A stretch of DNA of 64,000 nucleotides from Hippasteria phrygiana. Lineage: Eukaryota > Echinodermata > Asteroidea > Valvatida > Goniasteridae. The DNA lies in NCBI GenBank assembly GCA_037893225.1, contig JAZGUH010001223.1, positions 31,455 to 95,454 of the forward strand, read 5' to 3'. Both the position numbers and the translations under genes were made by a program. Positions 11,101-24,343 of the stretch are shown here, one piece after another; within the stretch, counting starts at the first letter, position 1; every line of letters starts with the position of its first letter. The notes below the pieces were generated by a model that was not told where the DNA came from, ran no database searches, and worked only from the letters and a program-made list of their open reading frames with translations.

Positions 11101-13521
11101 ATGAAATATCAACCAAATTCAGTAATTTTGACATGTATGGATAGCTTAGATCTGGCGCTACATGTTGCAATTATCGGCGGCTTCTTAGAGTTAACACTTG
11201 TGGAGAAAATTCAAACCTCGCAATGTTTATTTTCTTCCCGGCCACCATCTGTGTGCAGATTACCTCTTATTTATTGCTCCATGCATGTCAAATTCCCTGG
11301 GGTATGGACTTGCTTTACTCATTCATAATTGCATGAAATATCAACCAAATTCAGTAATTTTGACATGTATGGATAGCTTAGATCTGGCGCTACATGTTGC
11401 AATTATCGGCGGCTTCTTAGAGTTAACACTTGTGGAGAAAATTCAAACCTCGCAATGTTTATTTTCTTCCCGGCCACCATCTGTGTGCAGATTACCTCTT
11501 ATTTATTGCTCCATGCATGTCAAATTCCCTGGGGTATGGACTTGCTTTACTCATTCATAATTGCATGAAATATCAACCAAATTCAGTAATTTTGACATGT
11601 ATGGATAGCTTAGATCTGGCGCTACATGTTGCAATTATCGGCGGCTTCTTAGAGTTAAAACTTGTGGAGAAAATTCAAACCTCGCAATGTTTATTTTCTT
11701 TCCGGCCAACATCTGTGTGCATATTACCTTCTATTTATTGCTCCATGCCTGTCAAATTCCCTGGGGTATGACTTGCTTTACTCATTCATAATTGCATGAC
11801 ATATCAACCAAATTCAGTAATTTTGACATGTATGGATAGCTTAGATCTGGCGCTACATGTTGCAATTATCGGCGGCTTCTTAGAGTTAACACTTGTGGAG
11901 AAAATTCAAACCTCGCAATGTTTATTTTCTTCCCGGCCACCATCTGTGTGCAGATTACCTCTTATTTATTGCTCCATGCATGTCAAATTCCCTGGGGTAT
12001 GGACTTGCTTTACTCATTCATAATTGCATGAAATATCAACCAAATTCAGTAATTTTGACATGTATGGATAGCTTAGATCTGGCGCTACATGTTGCAATTA
12101 TCGGCGGCTTCTTAGAGTTAAAACTTGTGGAGAAAATTCAAACCTCGCAATGTTTATTTTCTTTCCGGCCAACATCTGTGTGCATATTACCTTCTATTTA
12201 TTGCTCCATGCCTGTCAAATTCCCTGGGGTATGACTTGCTTTACTCATTCATAATTGCATGACATATCAACCAAATTCAGTAATTTTGACATGTATGGAT
12301 AGCTTAGATCTGGCGCTACATGTTGCAATTATCGGCGGCTTCTTAGAGTTAAAACTTGTGGAGAAAATTCAAACCTCGCAATGTTTATTTTCTTTCCGGC
12401 CAACATCTGTGTACATGTTACCGTCTATTTATTGCTCCGTGCATGTCAAATTCCCTGGGGTATGGACTTGCTTTACTCATTCATAATTGCATGAAATATC
12501 AACCAAATTCTGTAATTTTGACATGTACGGATAGCTTAGATCTGGCGCTACATGTTACAATTATCGGCGGCTTCTTAGAGTTAATACTTGTGGAGAAAAT
12601 TCAAACCTCGCAATGTTTATTTTCTTTCCGGCCAACATCTGTGTACATGTTACCGTCTATTTATTGCTCCATGCATGTCAAATTCCCTGGGGTATGGACT
12701 TGCTTTACTCATTCATAATTGCATGAAATATCAACCAAATTCAGTAATTTTGACATGTATGGATAGCTTAGATCTGGCGCTACATGTTGCAATTATCGGC
12801 GGCTTCTTAGAGTTAACACTTGTGGAGAAAATTCAAACCTCGCAATGTTTATTTTCTTCCCGGCCACCATCTGTGTGCAGATTACCTCTTATTTATTGCT
12901 CCATGCCTGTCAAATTCCCTGGGGTATGGACTTGCTTTACTCATTCATAATTGCATGAAATATCAACCAAATTCAGTAATTTTGACATGTATGGATAGCT
13001 TAGATCTGGCGCTACATGTTGCAATTATCGGCGGCTTCTTAGAGTTAAAACTTGTGGAGAAAATTCAAACCTCGCAATGTTTATTTTCTTTCCGGCCAAC
13101 ATCTGTGTGCATATTACCTTCTATTTATTGCTCCATGCCTGTCAAATTCCCTGGGGTATGACTTGCTTTACTCATTCATAATTGCATGACATATCAACCA
13201 AATTCAGTAATTTTGACATGTATGGATAGCTTAGATCTGGCGCTACATGTTGCAATTATCGGCGGCTTCTTAGAGTTAAAACTTGTGGAGAAAATTCAAA
13301 CCTCGCAATGTACATTTTCTTTCCGGCCAACATCTGTGTGCATATTACCTTCTATTTATTGCTCCATGCCTGTCAAATTCCCTGGGGTATGGACTTGCTT
13401 TACTCATTCATAATTGCATGAAATATCAACCAAATTCAGTAATTTTGACATGTACGGATAGCTTAGATCTGGCGCTACATGTTGCAATTATCGGCGGCTT
13501 CTTAGAGTTAAAACTTGTGGA
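8190..13521 (+). repeat. 5,332-bp tandem duplication, copy 1 (23 monomers)
   Basis: After part of F 8116 the order is G 8348, D 8580, E 8812, F 9044, G 9276, D 9508, A 9740, B 9971, C 10203, D 10435, E 10667, F 10899, G 11131, G 11363, A 11595, G 11826, A 12058, B 12289, C 12521, D 12753, A 12985, E 13216 and the first third of 13448. Markers are T31 at 8378, A115 in G 9276, and T223 at 12511. Each recurs exactly 5,332 bases downstream. Confidence 0.93.
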
Positions 13522-13679
13522 GAAAATTCAAACCTCGCAATGTTTATTTTCTTCCCGGCCAACATCTGTGTACATGTTACCGTCTATTTATTGCTCCATG
13601 CATGTCAAATTCCCTGGGGTATGGACTTGCTTTACTCATTCATAATTGCATGAAATATCAACCAAATTCAGTAATTTTG
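13448..13679 (+). repeat. Junction monomer of the 5,332-bp duplication
   Basis: The first part (C8, G37, A65, A74) matches B at 18780. The second part (C107, A115, A125, A151, A155) matches F at 8116. This is the expected product of unequal crossing over between those two positions. The switch lies between 13521 and 13554. Confidence 0.88.
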
Positions 13680-16600
13680 ACATGTATGGATAGCTTAGAT
13701 CTGGCGCTATATGTTGCAATTATCGGCGGCTTCTTAGAGTTAACACTTGTGGAGAAAATTCAAACCTCGCAATGTTTATTTTCTTCCCGGCCACCATCTG
13801 TGTGCAGATTACCTCTTATTTATTGCTCCATGCATGTCAAATTCCCTGGGGTATGGACTTGCTTTACTCATTCATAATTGCATGAAATATCAACCAAATT
13901 CAGTAATTTTGACATGTATGGATAGCTTAGATCTGGCGCTACATGTTGCAATTATCGGCGGCTTCTTAGAGTTAACACTTGTGGAGAAAATTCAAACCTC
14001 GCAATGTTTATTTTCTTCCCGGCCACCATCTGTGTGCAGATTACCTCTTATTTATTGCTCCATGCCTGTCAAATTCCCTGGGGTATGGACTTGCTTTACT
14101 CATTCATAATTGCATGAAATATCAACCAAATTCAGTAATTTTGACATGTATGGATAGCTTAGATCTGGCGCTACATGTTGCAATTATCGGCGGCTTCTTA
14201 GAGTTAAAACTTGTGGAGAAAATTCAAACCTCGCAATGTACATTTTCTTTCCGGCCAACATCTGTGTGCATATTACCTTCTATTTATTGCTCCATGCCTG
14301 TCAAATTCCCTGGGGTATGGACTTGCTTTACTCATTCATAATTGCATGAAATATCAACCAAATTCAGTAATTTTGACATGTATGGATAGCTTAGATCTGG
14401 CGCTACATGTTGCAATTATCGGCGGCTTCTTAGAGTTAACACTTGTGGCGAAAATTCAAACCTCGCAATGTTTATTTTCTTCCCGGCCAACATCTGTGTA
14501 CATGTTACCGTCTATTTATTGCTCCATGCATGTCAAATTCCCTGGGGTATGGACTTGCTTTACTCATTCATAATTGCATGAAATATCAACCAAATTCAGT
14601 AATTTTGACATGTATGGATAGCTTAGATCTGGCGCTACATGTTGCAATTATCGGCGGCTTCTTAGAGTTAACACTTGTGGAGAAAATTCAAACCTCGCAA
14701 TGTTTATTTTCTTCCCGGCCAACATCTGTGTGCAGATTACCTCTTATTTATTGCTCCATGCATGTCAAATTCCCTGGGGTATGGACTTGCTTTACTCATT
14801 CATAATTGCATGAAATATCAACCAAATTCAGTAATTTTGACATGTATGGATAGCTTAGATCTGGCGCTACATGTTGCAATTATCGGCGGCTTCTTAGAGT
14901 TAACACTTGTGGAGAAAATTCAAACCTCGCAATGTTTATTTTCTTCCCGGCCACCATCTGTGTGCAGATTACCTCTTATTTATTGCTCCATGCCTGTCAA
15001 ATTCCCTGGGGTATGGACTTGCTTTACTCATTCATAATTGCATGAAATATCAACCAAATTCAGTAATTTTGACATGTATGGATAGCTTAGATCTGGCGCT
15101 ACATGTTGCAATTATCGGCGGCTTCTTAGAGTTAAAACTTGTGGAGAAAATTCAAACCTCGCAATGTTTATTTTCTTTCCGGCCAACATCTGTGTGCATA
15201 TTACCTTCTATTTATTGCTCCATGCCTGTCAAATTCCCTGGGGTATGACTTGCTTTACTCATTCATAATTGCATGACATATCAACCAAATTCAGTAATTT
15301 TGACATGTATGGATAGCTTAGATCTGGCGCTACATGTTGCAATTATCGGCGGCTTCTTAGAGTTAAAACTTGTGGAGAAAATTCAAACCTCGCAATGTTT
15401 ATTTTCTTTCCGGCCAACATCTGTGTACATGTTACCGTCTATTTATTGCTCCGTGCATGTCAAATTCCCTGGGGTATGGACTTGCTTTACTCATTCATAA
15501 TTGCATGAAATATCAACCAAATTCAGTAATTTTGACATGTACGGATAGCTTAGATCTGGCGCTACATGTTACAATTATCGGCGGCTTCTTAGAGTTAATA
15601 CTTGTGGAGAAAATTCAAACCTCGCAATGTTTATTTTCTTTCCGGCCAACATCTGTGTACATGTTACCGTCTATTTATTGCTCCATGCATGTCAAATTCC
15701 CTGGGGTATGGACTTGCTTTACTCATTCATAATTGCATGAAATATCAACCAAATTCAGTAATTTTGACATGTATGGATAGCTTAGATCTGGCGCTACATG
15801 TTGCAATTATCGGCGGCTTCTTAGAGTTAACACTTGTGGAGAAAATTCAAACCTCGCAATGTTTATTTTCTTCCCGGCCACCATCTGTGTGCAGATTACC
15901 TCTTATTTATTGCTCCATGCCTGTCAAATTCCCTGGGGTATGGACTTGCTTTACTCATTCATAATTGCATGAAATATCAACCAAATTCAGTAATTTTGAC
16001 ATGTATGGATAGCTTAGATCTGGCGCTACATGTTGCAATTATCGGCGGCTTCTTAGAGTTAAAACTTGTGGAGAAAATTCAAACCTCGCAATGTACATTT
16101 TCTTTCCGGCCAACATCTGTGTGCATATTACCTTCTATTTATTGCTCCATGCCTGTCAAATTCCCTGGGGTATGGACTTGCTTTACTCATTCATAATTGC
16201 ATGAAATATCAACCAAATTCAGTAATTTTGACATGTATGGATAGCTTAGATCTGGCGCTACATGTTGCAATTATCGGCGGCTTCTTAGAGTTAACACTTG
16301 TGGCGAAAATTCAAACCTCGCAATGTTTATTTTCTTCCCGGCCAACATCTGTGTACATGTTACCGTCTATTTATTGCTCCATGCATGTCAAATTCCCTGG
16401 GGTATGGACTTGCTTTACTCATTCATAATTGCATGAAATATCAACCAAATTCAGTAATTTTGACATGTATGGATAGCTTAGATCTGGCGCTACATGTTGC
16501 AATTATCGGCGGCTTCTTAGAGTTAACACTTGTGGAGAAAATTCAAACCTCGCAATGTTTATTTTCTTCCCGGCCACCATCTGTGTGCAGATTACCTCTT

Positions 16601-18853
16601 ATTTATTGCTCCATGCATGTCAAATTCCCTGGGGTATGGACTTGCTTTACTCATTCATAATTGCATGAAATATCAACCAAATTCAGTAATTTTGACATGT
16701 ATGGATAGCTTAGATCTGGCGCTACATGTTGCAATTATCGGCGGCTTCTTAGAGTTAACACTTGTGGAGAAAATTCAAACCTCGCAATGTTTATTTTCTT
16801 CCCGGCCACCATCTGTGTGCAGATTACCTCTTATTTATTGCTCCATGCATGTCAAATTCCCTGGGGTATGGACTTGCTTTACTCATTCATAATTGCATGA
16901 AATATCAACCAAATTCAGTAATTTTGACATGTATGGATAGCTTAGATCTGGCGCTACATGTTGCAATTATCGGCGGCTTCTTAGAGTTAAAACTTGTGGA
17001 GAAAATTCAAACCTCGCAATGTTTATTTTCTTTCCGGCCAACATCTGTGTGCATATTACCTTCTATTTATTGCTCCATGCCTGTCAAATTCCCTGGGGTA
17101 TGACTTGCTTTACTCATTCATAATTGCATGACATATCAACCAAATTCAGTAATTTTGACATGTATGGATAGCTTAGATCTGGCGCTACATGTTGCAATTA
17201 TCGGCGGCTTCTTAGAGTTAACACTTGTGGAGAAAATTCAAACCTCGCAATGTTTATTTTCTTCCCGGCCACCATCTGTGTGCAGATTACCTCTTATTTA
17301 TTGCTCCATGCATGTCAAATTCCCTGGGGTATGGACTTGCTTTACTCATTCATAATTGCATGAAATATCAACCAAATTCAGTAATTTTGACATGTATGGA
17401 TAGCTTAGATCTGGCGCTACATGTTGCAATTATCGGCGGCTTCTTAGAGTTAAAACTTGTGGAGAAAATTCAAACCTCGCAATGTTTATTTTCTTTCCGG
17501 CCAACATCTGTGTGCATATTACCTTCTATTTATTGCTCCATGCCTGTCAAATTCCCTGGGGTATGACTTGCTTTACTCATTCATAATTGCATGACATATC
17601 AACCAAATTCAGTAATTTTGACATGTATGGATAGCTTAGATCTGGCGCTACATGTTGCAATTATCGGCGGCTTCTTAGAGTTAAAACTTGTGGAGAAAAT
17701 TCAAACCTCGCAATGTTTATTTTCTTTCCGGCCAACATCTGTGTACATGTTACCGTCTATTTATTGCTCCGTGCATGTCAAATTCCCTGGGGTATGGACT
17801 TGCTTTACTCATTCATAATTGCATGAAATATCAACCAAATTCTGTAATTTTGACATGTACGGATAGCTTAGATCTGGCGCTACATGTTACAATTATCGGC
17901 GGCTTCTTAGAGTTAATACTTGTGGAGAAAATTCAAACCTCGCAATGTTTATTTTCTTTCCGGCCAACATCTGTGTACATGTTACCGTCTATTTATTGCT
18001 CCATGCATGTCAAATTCCCTGGGGTATGGACTTGCTTTACTCATTCATAATTGCATGAAATATCAACCAAATTCAGTAATTTTGACATGTATGGATAGCT
18101 TAGATCTGGCGCTACATGTTGCAATTATCGGCGGCTTCTTAGAGTTAACACTTGTGGAGAAAATTCAAACCTCGCAATGTTTATTTTCTTCCCGGCCACC
18201 ATCTGTGTGCAGATTACCTCTTATTTATTGCTCCATGCCTGTCAAATTCCCTGGGGTATGGACTTGCTTTACTCATTCATAATTGCATGAAATATCAACC
18301 AAATTCAGTAATTTTGACATGTATGGATAGCTTAGATCTGGCGCTACATGTTGCAATTATCGGCGGCTTCTTAGAGTTAAAACTTGTGGAGAAAATTCAA
18401 ACCTCGCAATGTTTATTTTCTTTCCGGCCAACATCTGTGTGCATATTACCTTCTATTTATTGCTCCATGCCTGTCAAATTCCCTGGGGTATGACTTGCTT
18501 TACTCATTCATAATTGCATGACATATCAACCAAATTCAGTAATTTTGACATGTATGGATAGCTTAGATCTGGCGCTACATGTTGCAATTATCGGCGGCTT
18601 CTTAGAGTTAAAACTTGTGGAGAAAATTCAAACCTCGCAATGTACATTTTCTTTCCGGCCAACATCTGTGTGCATATTACCTTCTATTTATTGCTCCATG
18701 CCTGTCAAATTCCCTGGGGTATGGACTTGCTTGACTCATTCATAATTGCATGAAATATCAACCAAATTCAGTAATTTTGACATGTACGGATAGCTTAGAT
18801 CTGGCGCTACATGTTGCAATTATCGGCGGCTTCTTAGAGTTAAAACTTGTGGA
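13522..18853 (+). repeat. 5,332-bp tandem duplication, copy 2 (23 monomers)
   Basis: The monomer order of copy 1 is repeated type for type: G 13680 to E 18548, ending within B 18780. Shared private markers are T31 (13710), A115 in G 14608 and T223 (17843). The only difference I found is G at 18733 against T at 13401. The junction lies in the hybrid monomer 13448, between its sites 74 and 107. Exact ends can move by about 30 bases. Confidence 0.92.
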
Positions 18854-19706
18854 GAAAATTCAAACCTCGCAATGTTTATTTTCTTTCCGGCCAACATCTG
18901 TGTACATGTTACCGTCTATTTATTGCTCCGTGCATGTCAAATTCCCTGGGGTATGGACTTGCTTTACTCATTCATAATTGCATGAAATATCAACCAAATT
19001 CAGTAATTTTGACATGTACGGATAGCTTAGATCTGGCGCTACATGTTACAATTATCGGCGGCTTCTTAGAGTTAATACTTGTGGAGAAAATTCAAACCTC
19101 GCAATGTTTATTTTCTTTCCGGCCAACATCTGTGTACATGTTACCGTCTATTTATTGCTCCATGCATGTCAAATTCCCTGGGGTATGGACTTGCTTTACT
19201 CATTCATAATTGCATGAAATATCAACCAAATTCAGTAATTTTGACATGTATGGATAGCTTAGATCTGGCGCTACATGTTCCAATTATCGGCGGCTTCTTA
19301 GAGTTAACACTTGTGGAGAAAATTCAAACCTCGCAATGTTTATTTTCTTCCCGGCCACCATCTGTGTGCAGATTACCTCTTATTTATTGCTCCATGCCTG
19401 TCAAATTCCCTGGGGTATGGACTTGCTTTACTCATTCATAATTGCATGAAATATCAACCAAATTCAGTAATTTTGACATGTATGGATAGCTTAGATCTGG
19501 CGCTACATGTTGCAATTATCGGCGGCTTCTTAGAGTTAAAACTTGTGGAGAAAATTCAAACCTCGCAATGTACATTTTCTTTCCGGCCAACATCTGTGTG
19601 CATATTACCTTCTATTTATTGCTCCATGCCTGTCAAATTCCCTGGGGTATGACTTGCTTTACTCATTCATAATTGCATGACATATCAACCAAATTCAGTA
19701 ATTTTG
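18548..19706 (+). repeat. Segment E-B-C-D-E/A, older copy of 928-2087
   Basis: Starts are E 18548, B 18780 (C8), C 19012, D 19244 (C37) and E/A 19476. The same order with the same C8 in B and C37 in D is found at 928-2087, at a constant offset of 17,620 bp. The last monomer differs: it has E-type AC97-98 but the A-type deletion and C207, so it is a recombinant with a switch between positions 98 and 176. Confidence 0.85.
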
Positions 19707-20931
19707 ACATGTATGGATAGCTTAGATCTGGCGCTACATGTTGCAATTATCGGCGGCTTCTTAGAGTTAAAACTTGTGGAGAAAATTCAAACCTCGCAAT
19801 GTTTATTTTCTTTCCGGCCAACATCTGTGTACATGTTACCGTCTATTTATTGCTCCGTGCATGTCAAATTCCCTGGGGTATGGACTTGCTTTACTCATTC
19901 ATAATTGCATGAAATATCAACCAAATTCAGTAATTTTGACATGTACGGATAGCTTAGATCTGGCGCTACATGTTACAATTATCGGCGGCTTCTTAGAGTT
20001 AATACTTGTGGAGAAAATTCAAACCTCGCAATGTTTATTTTCTTTCCGGCCAACATCTGTGTACATGTTACCGTCTATTTATTGCTCCATGCATGTCAAA
20101 TTCCCTGGGGTATGGACTTGCTTTACTCATTCATAATTGCATGAAATATCAACCAAATTCAGTAATTTTGACATGTATGGATAGCTTAGATCTGGCGCTA
20201 CATGTTGCAATTATCGGCGGCTTCTTAGAGTTAACACTTGTGGAGAAAATTCAAACCTCGCAATGTTTATTTTCTTCCCGGCCACCATCTGTGTGCAGAT
20301 TACCTCTTATTTATTGCTCCATGCCTGTCAAATTCCCTGGGGTATGGACTTGCTTTACTCATTCATAATTGCATGAAATATCAACCAAATTCAGTAATTT
20401 TGACATGTATGGATAGCTTAGATCTGGCGCTACATGTTGCAATTATCGGCGGCTTCTTAGAGTTAAAACTTGTGGAGAAAATTCAAACCTCGCAATGTAC
20501 ATTTTCTTTCCGGCCAACATCTGTGTGCATATTACCTTCTATTTATTGCTCCATGCCTGTCAAATTCCCTGGGGTATGGACTTGCTTTACTCATTCATAA
20601 TTGCATGAAATATCAACCAAATTCAGTAATTTTGACATGTATGGATAGCTTAGATCTGGCGCTACATGTTGCAATTATCGGCGGCTTCTTAGAGTTAACA
20701 CTTGTTGCGAAAATTCAAACCTCGCAATGTTTATTTTCTTCCCGGCCAACATCTGTGTACATGTTACCGTCTATTTATTGCTCCATGCATGTCAAATTCC
20801 CTGGGGTATGGACTTGCTTTACTCATTCATAATTGCATGAAATATCAACCAAATTCAGTAATTTTGACATGTATGGATAGCTTAGATCTGGCGCTACATG
20901 TTGCAATTATCGGCGGCTTCTTAGAGTTAAC
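19707..20931 (+). repeat. B-C-D-E-F and start of G, left part of an 8-monomer unit
   Basis: Starts are B 19707, C 19939, D 20171, E 20403, F 20635 and G 20867. With D 21099 and A 21331 this forms a complete rotation of the 8-monomer unit. F carries T72 (20706), also found in F at 22490 and 25735 and nowhere else. Confidence 0.9.
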
Positions 20932-23900
20932 ACTTGTGGAGAAAATTCAAACCTCGCAATGTTTATTTTCTTCCCGGCCACCATCTGTGTGCAGATTACC
21001 TCTTATTTATTGCTCCATGCATGTCAAATTCCCTGGGGTATGGACTTGCTTTACTCATTCATAATTGCATGAAATATCAACCAAATTCAGTAATTTTGAC
21101 ATGTATGGATAGCTTAGATCTGGCGCTACATGTTGCAATTATCGGCGGCTTCTTAGAGTTAACACTTGTGGAGAAAATTCAAACCTCGCAATGTTTATTT
21201 TCTTCCCGGCCACCATCTGTGTGCAGATTACCTCTTATTTATTGCTCCATGCCTGTCAAATTCCCTGGGGTATGGACTTGCTTTACTCATTCATAATTGC
21301 ATGAAATATCAACCAAATTCAGTAATTTTGACATGTATGGATAGCTTAGATCTGGCGCTACATGTTGCAATTATCGGCGGCTTCTTAGAGTTAAAACTTG
21401 TGGAGAAAATTCAAACCTCGCAATGTTTATTTTCTTTCCGGCCAACATCTGTGTGCATATTACCTTCTATTTATTGCTCCATGCCTGTCAAATTCCCTGG
21501 GGTATGACTTGCTTTACTCATTCATAATTGCATGACATATCAACCAAATTCAGTAATTTTGACATGTATGGATAGCTTAGATCTGGCGCTACATGTTGCA
21601 ATTATCGGCGGCTTCTTAGAGTTAAAACTTGTGGAGAAAATTCAAACCTCGCAATGTTTATTTTCTTTCCGGCCAACATCTGTGTACATGTTACCGTCTA
21701 TTTATTGCTCCGTGCATGTCAAATTCCCTGGGGTATGGACTTGCTTTACTCATTCATAATTGCATGAAATATCAACCAAATTCAGTAATTTTGACATGTA
21801 CGGATAGCTTAGATCTGGCGCTACATGTTACAATTATCGGCGGCTTCTTAGAGTTAATACTTGTGGAGAAAATTCAAACCTCGCAATGTTTATTTTCTTT
21901 CCGGCCAACATCTGTGTACATGTTACCGTCTATTTATTGCTCCATGCATGTCAAATTCCCTGGGGTATGGACTTGCTTTACTCATTCATAATTGCATGAA
22001 ATATCAACCAAATTCAGTAATTTTGACATGTATGGATAGCTTAGATCTGGCGCTACATGTTGCAATTATCGGCGGCTTCTTAGAGTTAACACTTGTGGAG
22101 AAAATTCAAACCTCGCAATGTTTATTTTCTTCCCGGCCACCATCTGTGTGCAGATTACCTCTTATTTATTGCTCCATGCCTGTCAAATTCCCTGGGGTAT
22201 GGACTTGCTTTACTCATTCATAATTGCATGAAATATCAACCAAATTCAGTAATTTTGACATGTATGGATAGCTTAGATCTGGCGCTACATGTTGCAATTA
22301 TCGGCGGCTTCTTAGAGTTAAAACTTGTGGAGAAAATTCAAACCTCGCAATGTACATTTTCTTTCCGGCCAACATCTGTGTGCATATTACCTTCTATTTA
22401 TTGCTCCATGCCTGTCAAATTCCCTGGGGTATGGACTTGCTTTACTCATTCATAATTGCATGAAATATCAACCAAATTCAGTAATTTTGACATGTATGGA
22501 TAGCTTAGATCTGGCGCTACATGTTGCAATTATCGGCGGCTTCTTAGAGTTAACACTTGTTGCGAAAATTCAAACCTCGCAATGTTTATTTTCTTCCCGG
22601 CCAACATCTGTGTACATGTTACCGTCTATTTATTGCTCCATGCATGTCAAATTCCCTGGGGTATGGACTTGCTTTACTCATTCATAATTGCATGAAATAT
22701 CAACCAAATTCAGTAATTTTGACATGTATGGATAGCTTAGATCTGGCGCTACATGTTGCAATTATCGGCGGCTTCTTAGAGTTAACACTTGTGGAGAAAA
22801 TTCAAACCTCGCAATGTTTATTTTCTTCCCGGCCACCATCTGTGTGCAGATTACCTCTTATTTATTGCTCCATGCATGTCAAATTCCCTGGGGTATGGAC
22901 TTGCTTTACTCATTCATAATTGCATGAAATATCAACCAAATTCAGTAATTTTGACATGTATGGATAGCTTAGATCTGGCGCTACATGTTGCAATTATCGG
23001 CGGCTTCTTAGAGTTAAAACTTGTGGAGAAAATTCAAACCTCGCAATGTTTATTTTCTTTCCGGCCAACATCTGTGTGCATATTACCTTCTATTTATTGC
23101 TCCATGCCTGTCAAATTCCCTGGGGTATGACTTGCTTTACTCATTCATAATTGCATGACATATCAACCAAATTCAGTAATTTTGACATGTATGGATAGCT
23201 TAGATCTGGCGCTACATGTTGCAATTATCGGCGGCTTCTTAGAGTTAAAACTTGTGGAGAAAATTCAAACCTCGCAATGTTTATTTTCTTTCCGGCCAAC
23301 ATCTGTGTACATGTTACCGTCTATTTATTGCTCCGTGCATGTCAAATTCCCTGGGGTATGGACTTGCTTTACTCATTCATAATTGCATGAAATATCAACC
23401 AAATTCAGTAATTTTGACATGTACGGATAGCTTAGATCTGGCGCTACATGTTACAATTATCGGCGGCTTCTTAGAGTTAATACTTGTGGAGAAAATTCAA
23501 ACCTCGCAATGTTTATTTTCTTTCCGGCCAACATCTGTGTACATGTTACCGTCTATTTATTGCTCCATGCATGTCAAATTCCCTGGGGTATGGACTTGCT
23601 TTACTCATTCATAATTGCATGAAATATCAACCAAATTCAGTAATTTTGACATGTATGGATAGCTTAGATCTGGCGCTACATGTTGCAATTATCGGCGGCT
23701 TCTTAGAGTTAACACTTGTGGAGAAAATTCAAACCTCGCAATGTTTATTTTCTTCCCGGCCACCATCTGTGTGCAGATTACCTCTTATTTATTGCTCCAT
23801 GCCTGTCAAATTCCCTGGGGTATGGACTTGCTTTACTCATTCATAATTGCATGAAATATCAACCAAATTCAGTAATTTTGACATGTATGGATAGCTTAGA

Positions 23901-24176
23901 TCTGGCGCTACATGTTGCAATTATCGGCGGCTTCTTAGAGTTAAAACTTGTGGAGAAAATTCAAACCTCGCAATGTTTATTTTCTTTCCGGCCAACATCT
24001 GTGTGCATATTACCTTCTATTTATTGCTCCATGCCTGTCAAATTCCCTGGGGTATGACTTGCTTTACTCATTCATAATTGCATGACATATCAACCAAATT
24101 CAGTAATTTTGACATGTATGGATAGCTTAGATCTGGCGCTACATGTTGCAATTATCGGCGGCTTCTTAGAGTTAAA
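20932..24176 (+). repeat. 3,245-bp tandem duplication, copy 1 (14 monomers)
   Basis: After part of G 20867 come D 21099, A 21331, B 21562, C 21794, D 22026, E 22258, F 22490 (T72), G 22722, A 22954, B 23185, C 23417, D 23649, A 23881 and the start of 24112. The block is two A-led units: A-B-C-D-E-F-G and A-B-C-D, with A following. Confidence 0.9.
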
Positions 24177-24343
24177 ACTTGTGGAGAAAATTCAAACCTC
24201 GCAATGTTTATTTTCTTCCCGGCCACCATCTGTGTGCAGATTACCTCTTATTTATTGCTCCATGCATGTCAAATTCCCTGGGGTATGGACTTGCTTTACT
24301 CATTCATAATTGCATGAAATATCAACCAAATTCAGTAATTTTG
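24112..24343 (+). repeat. Junction monomer of the 3,245-bp duplication
   Basis: Position 65 is A, as in B at 27357, but from 107 onward the monomer is type G (C107, C115, G128, A155), as at 20867. The switch lies between 24176 and 24218. It is the only G copy with A65. Confidence 0.88.
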
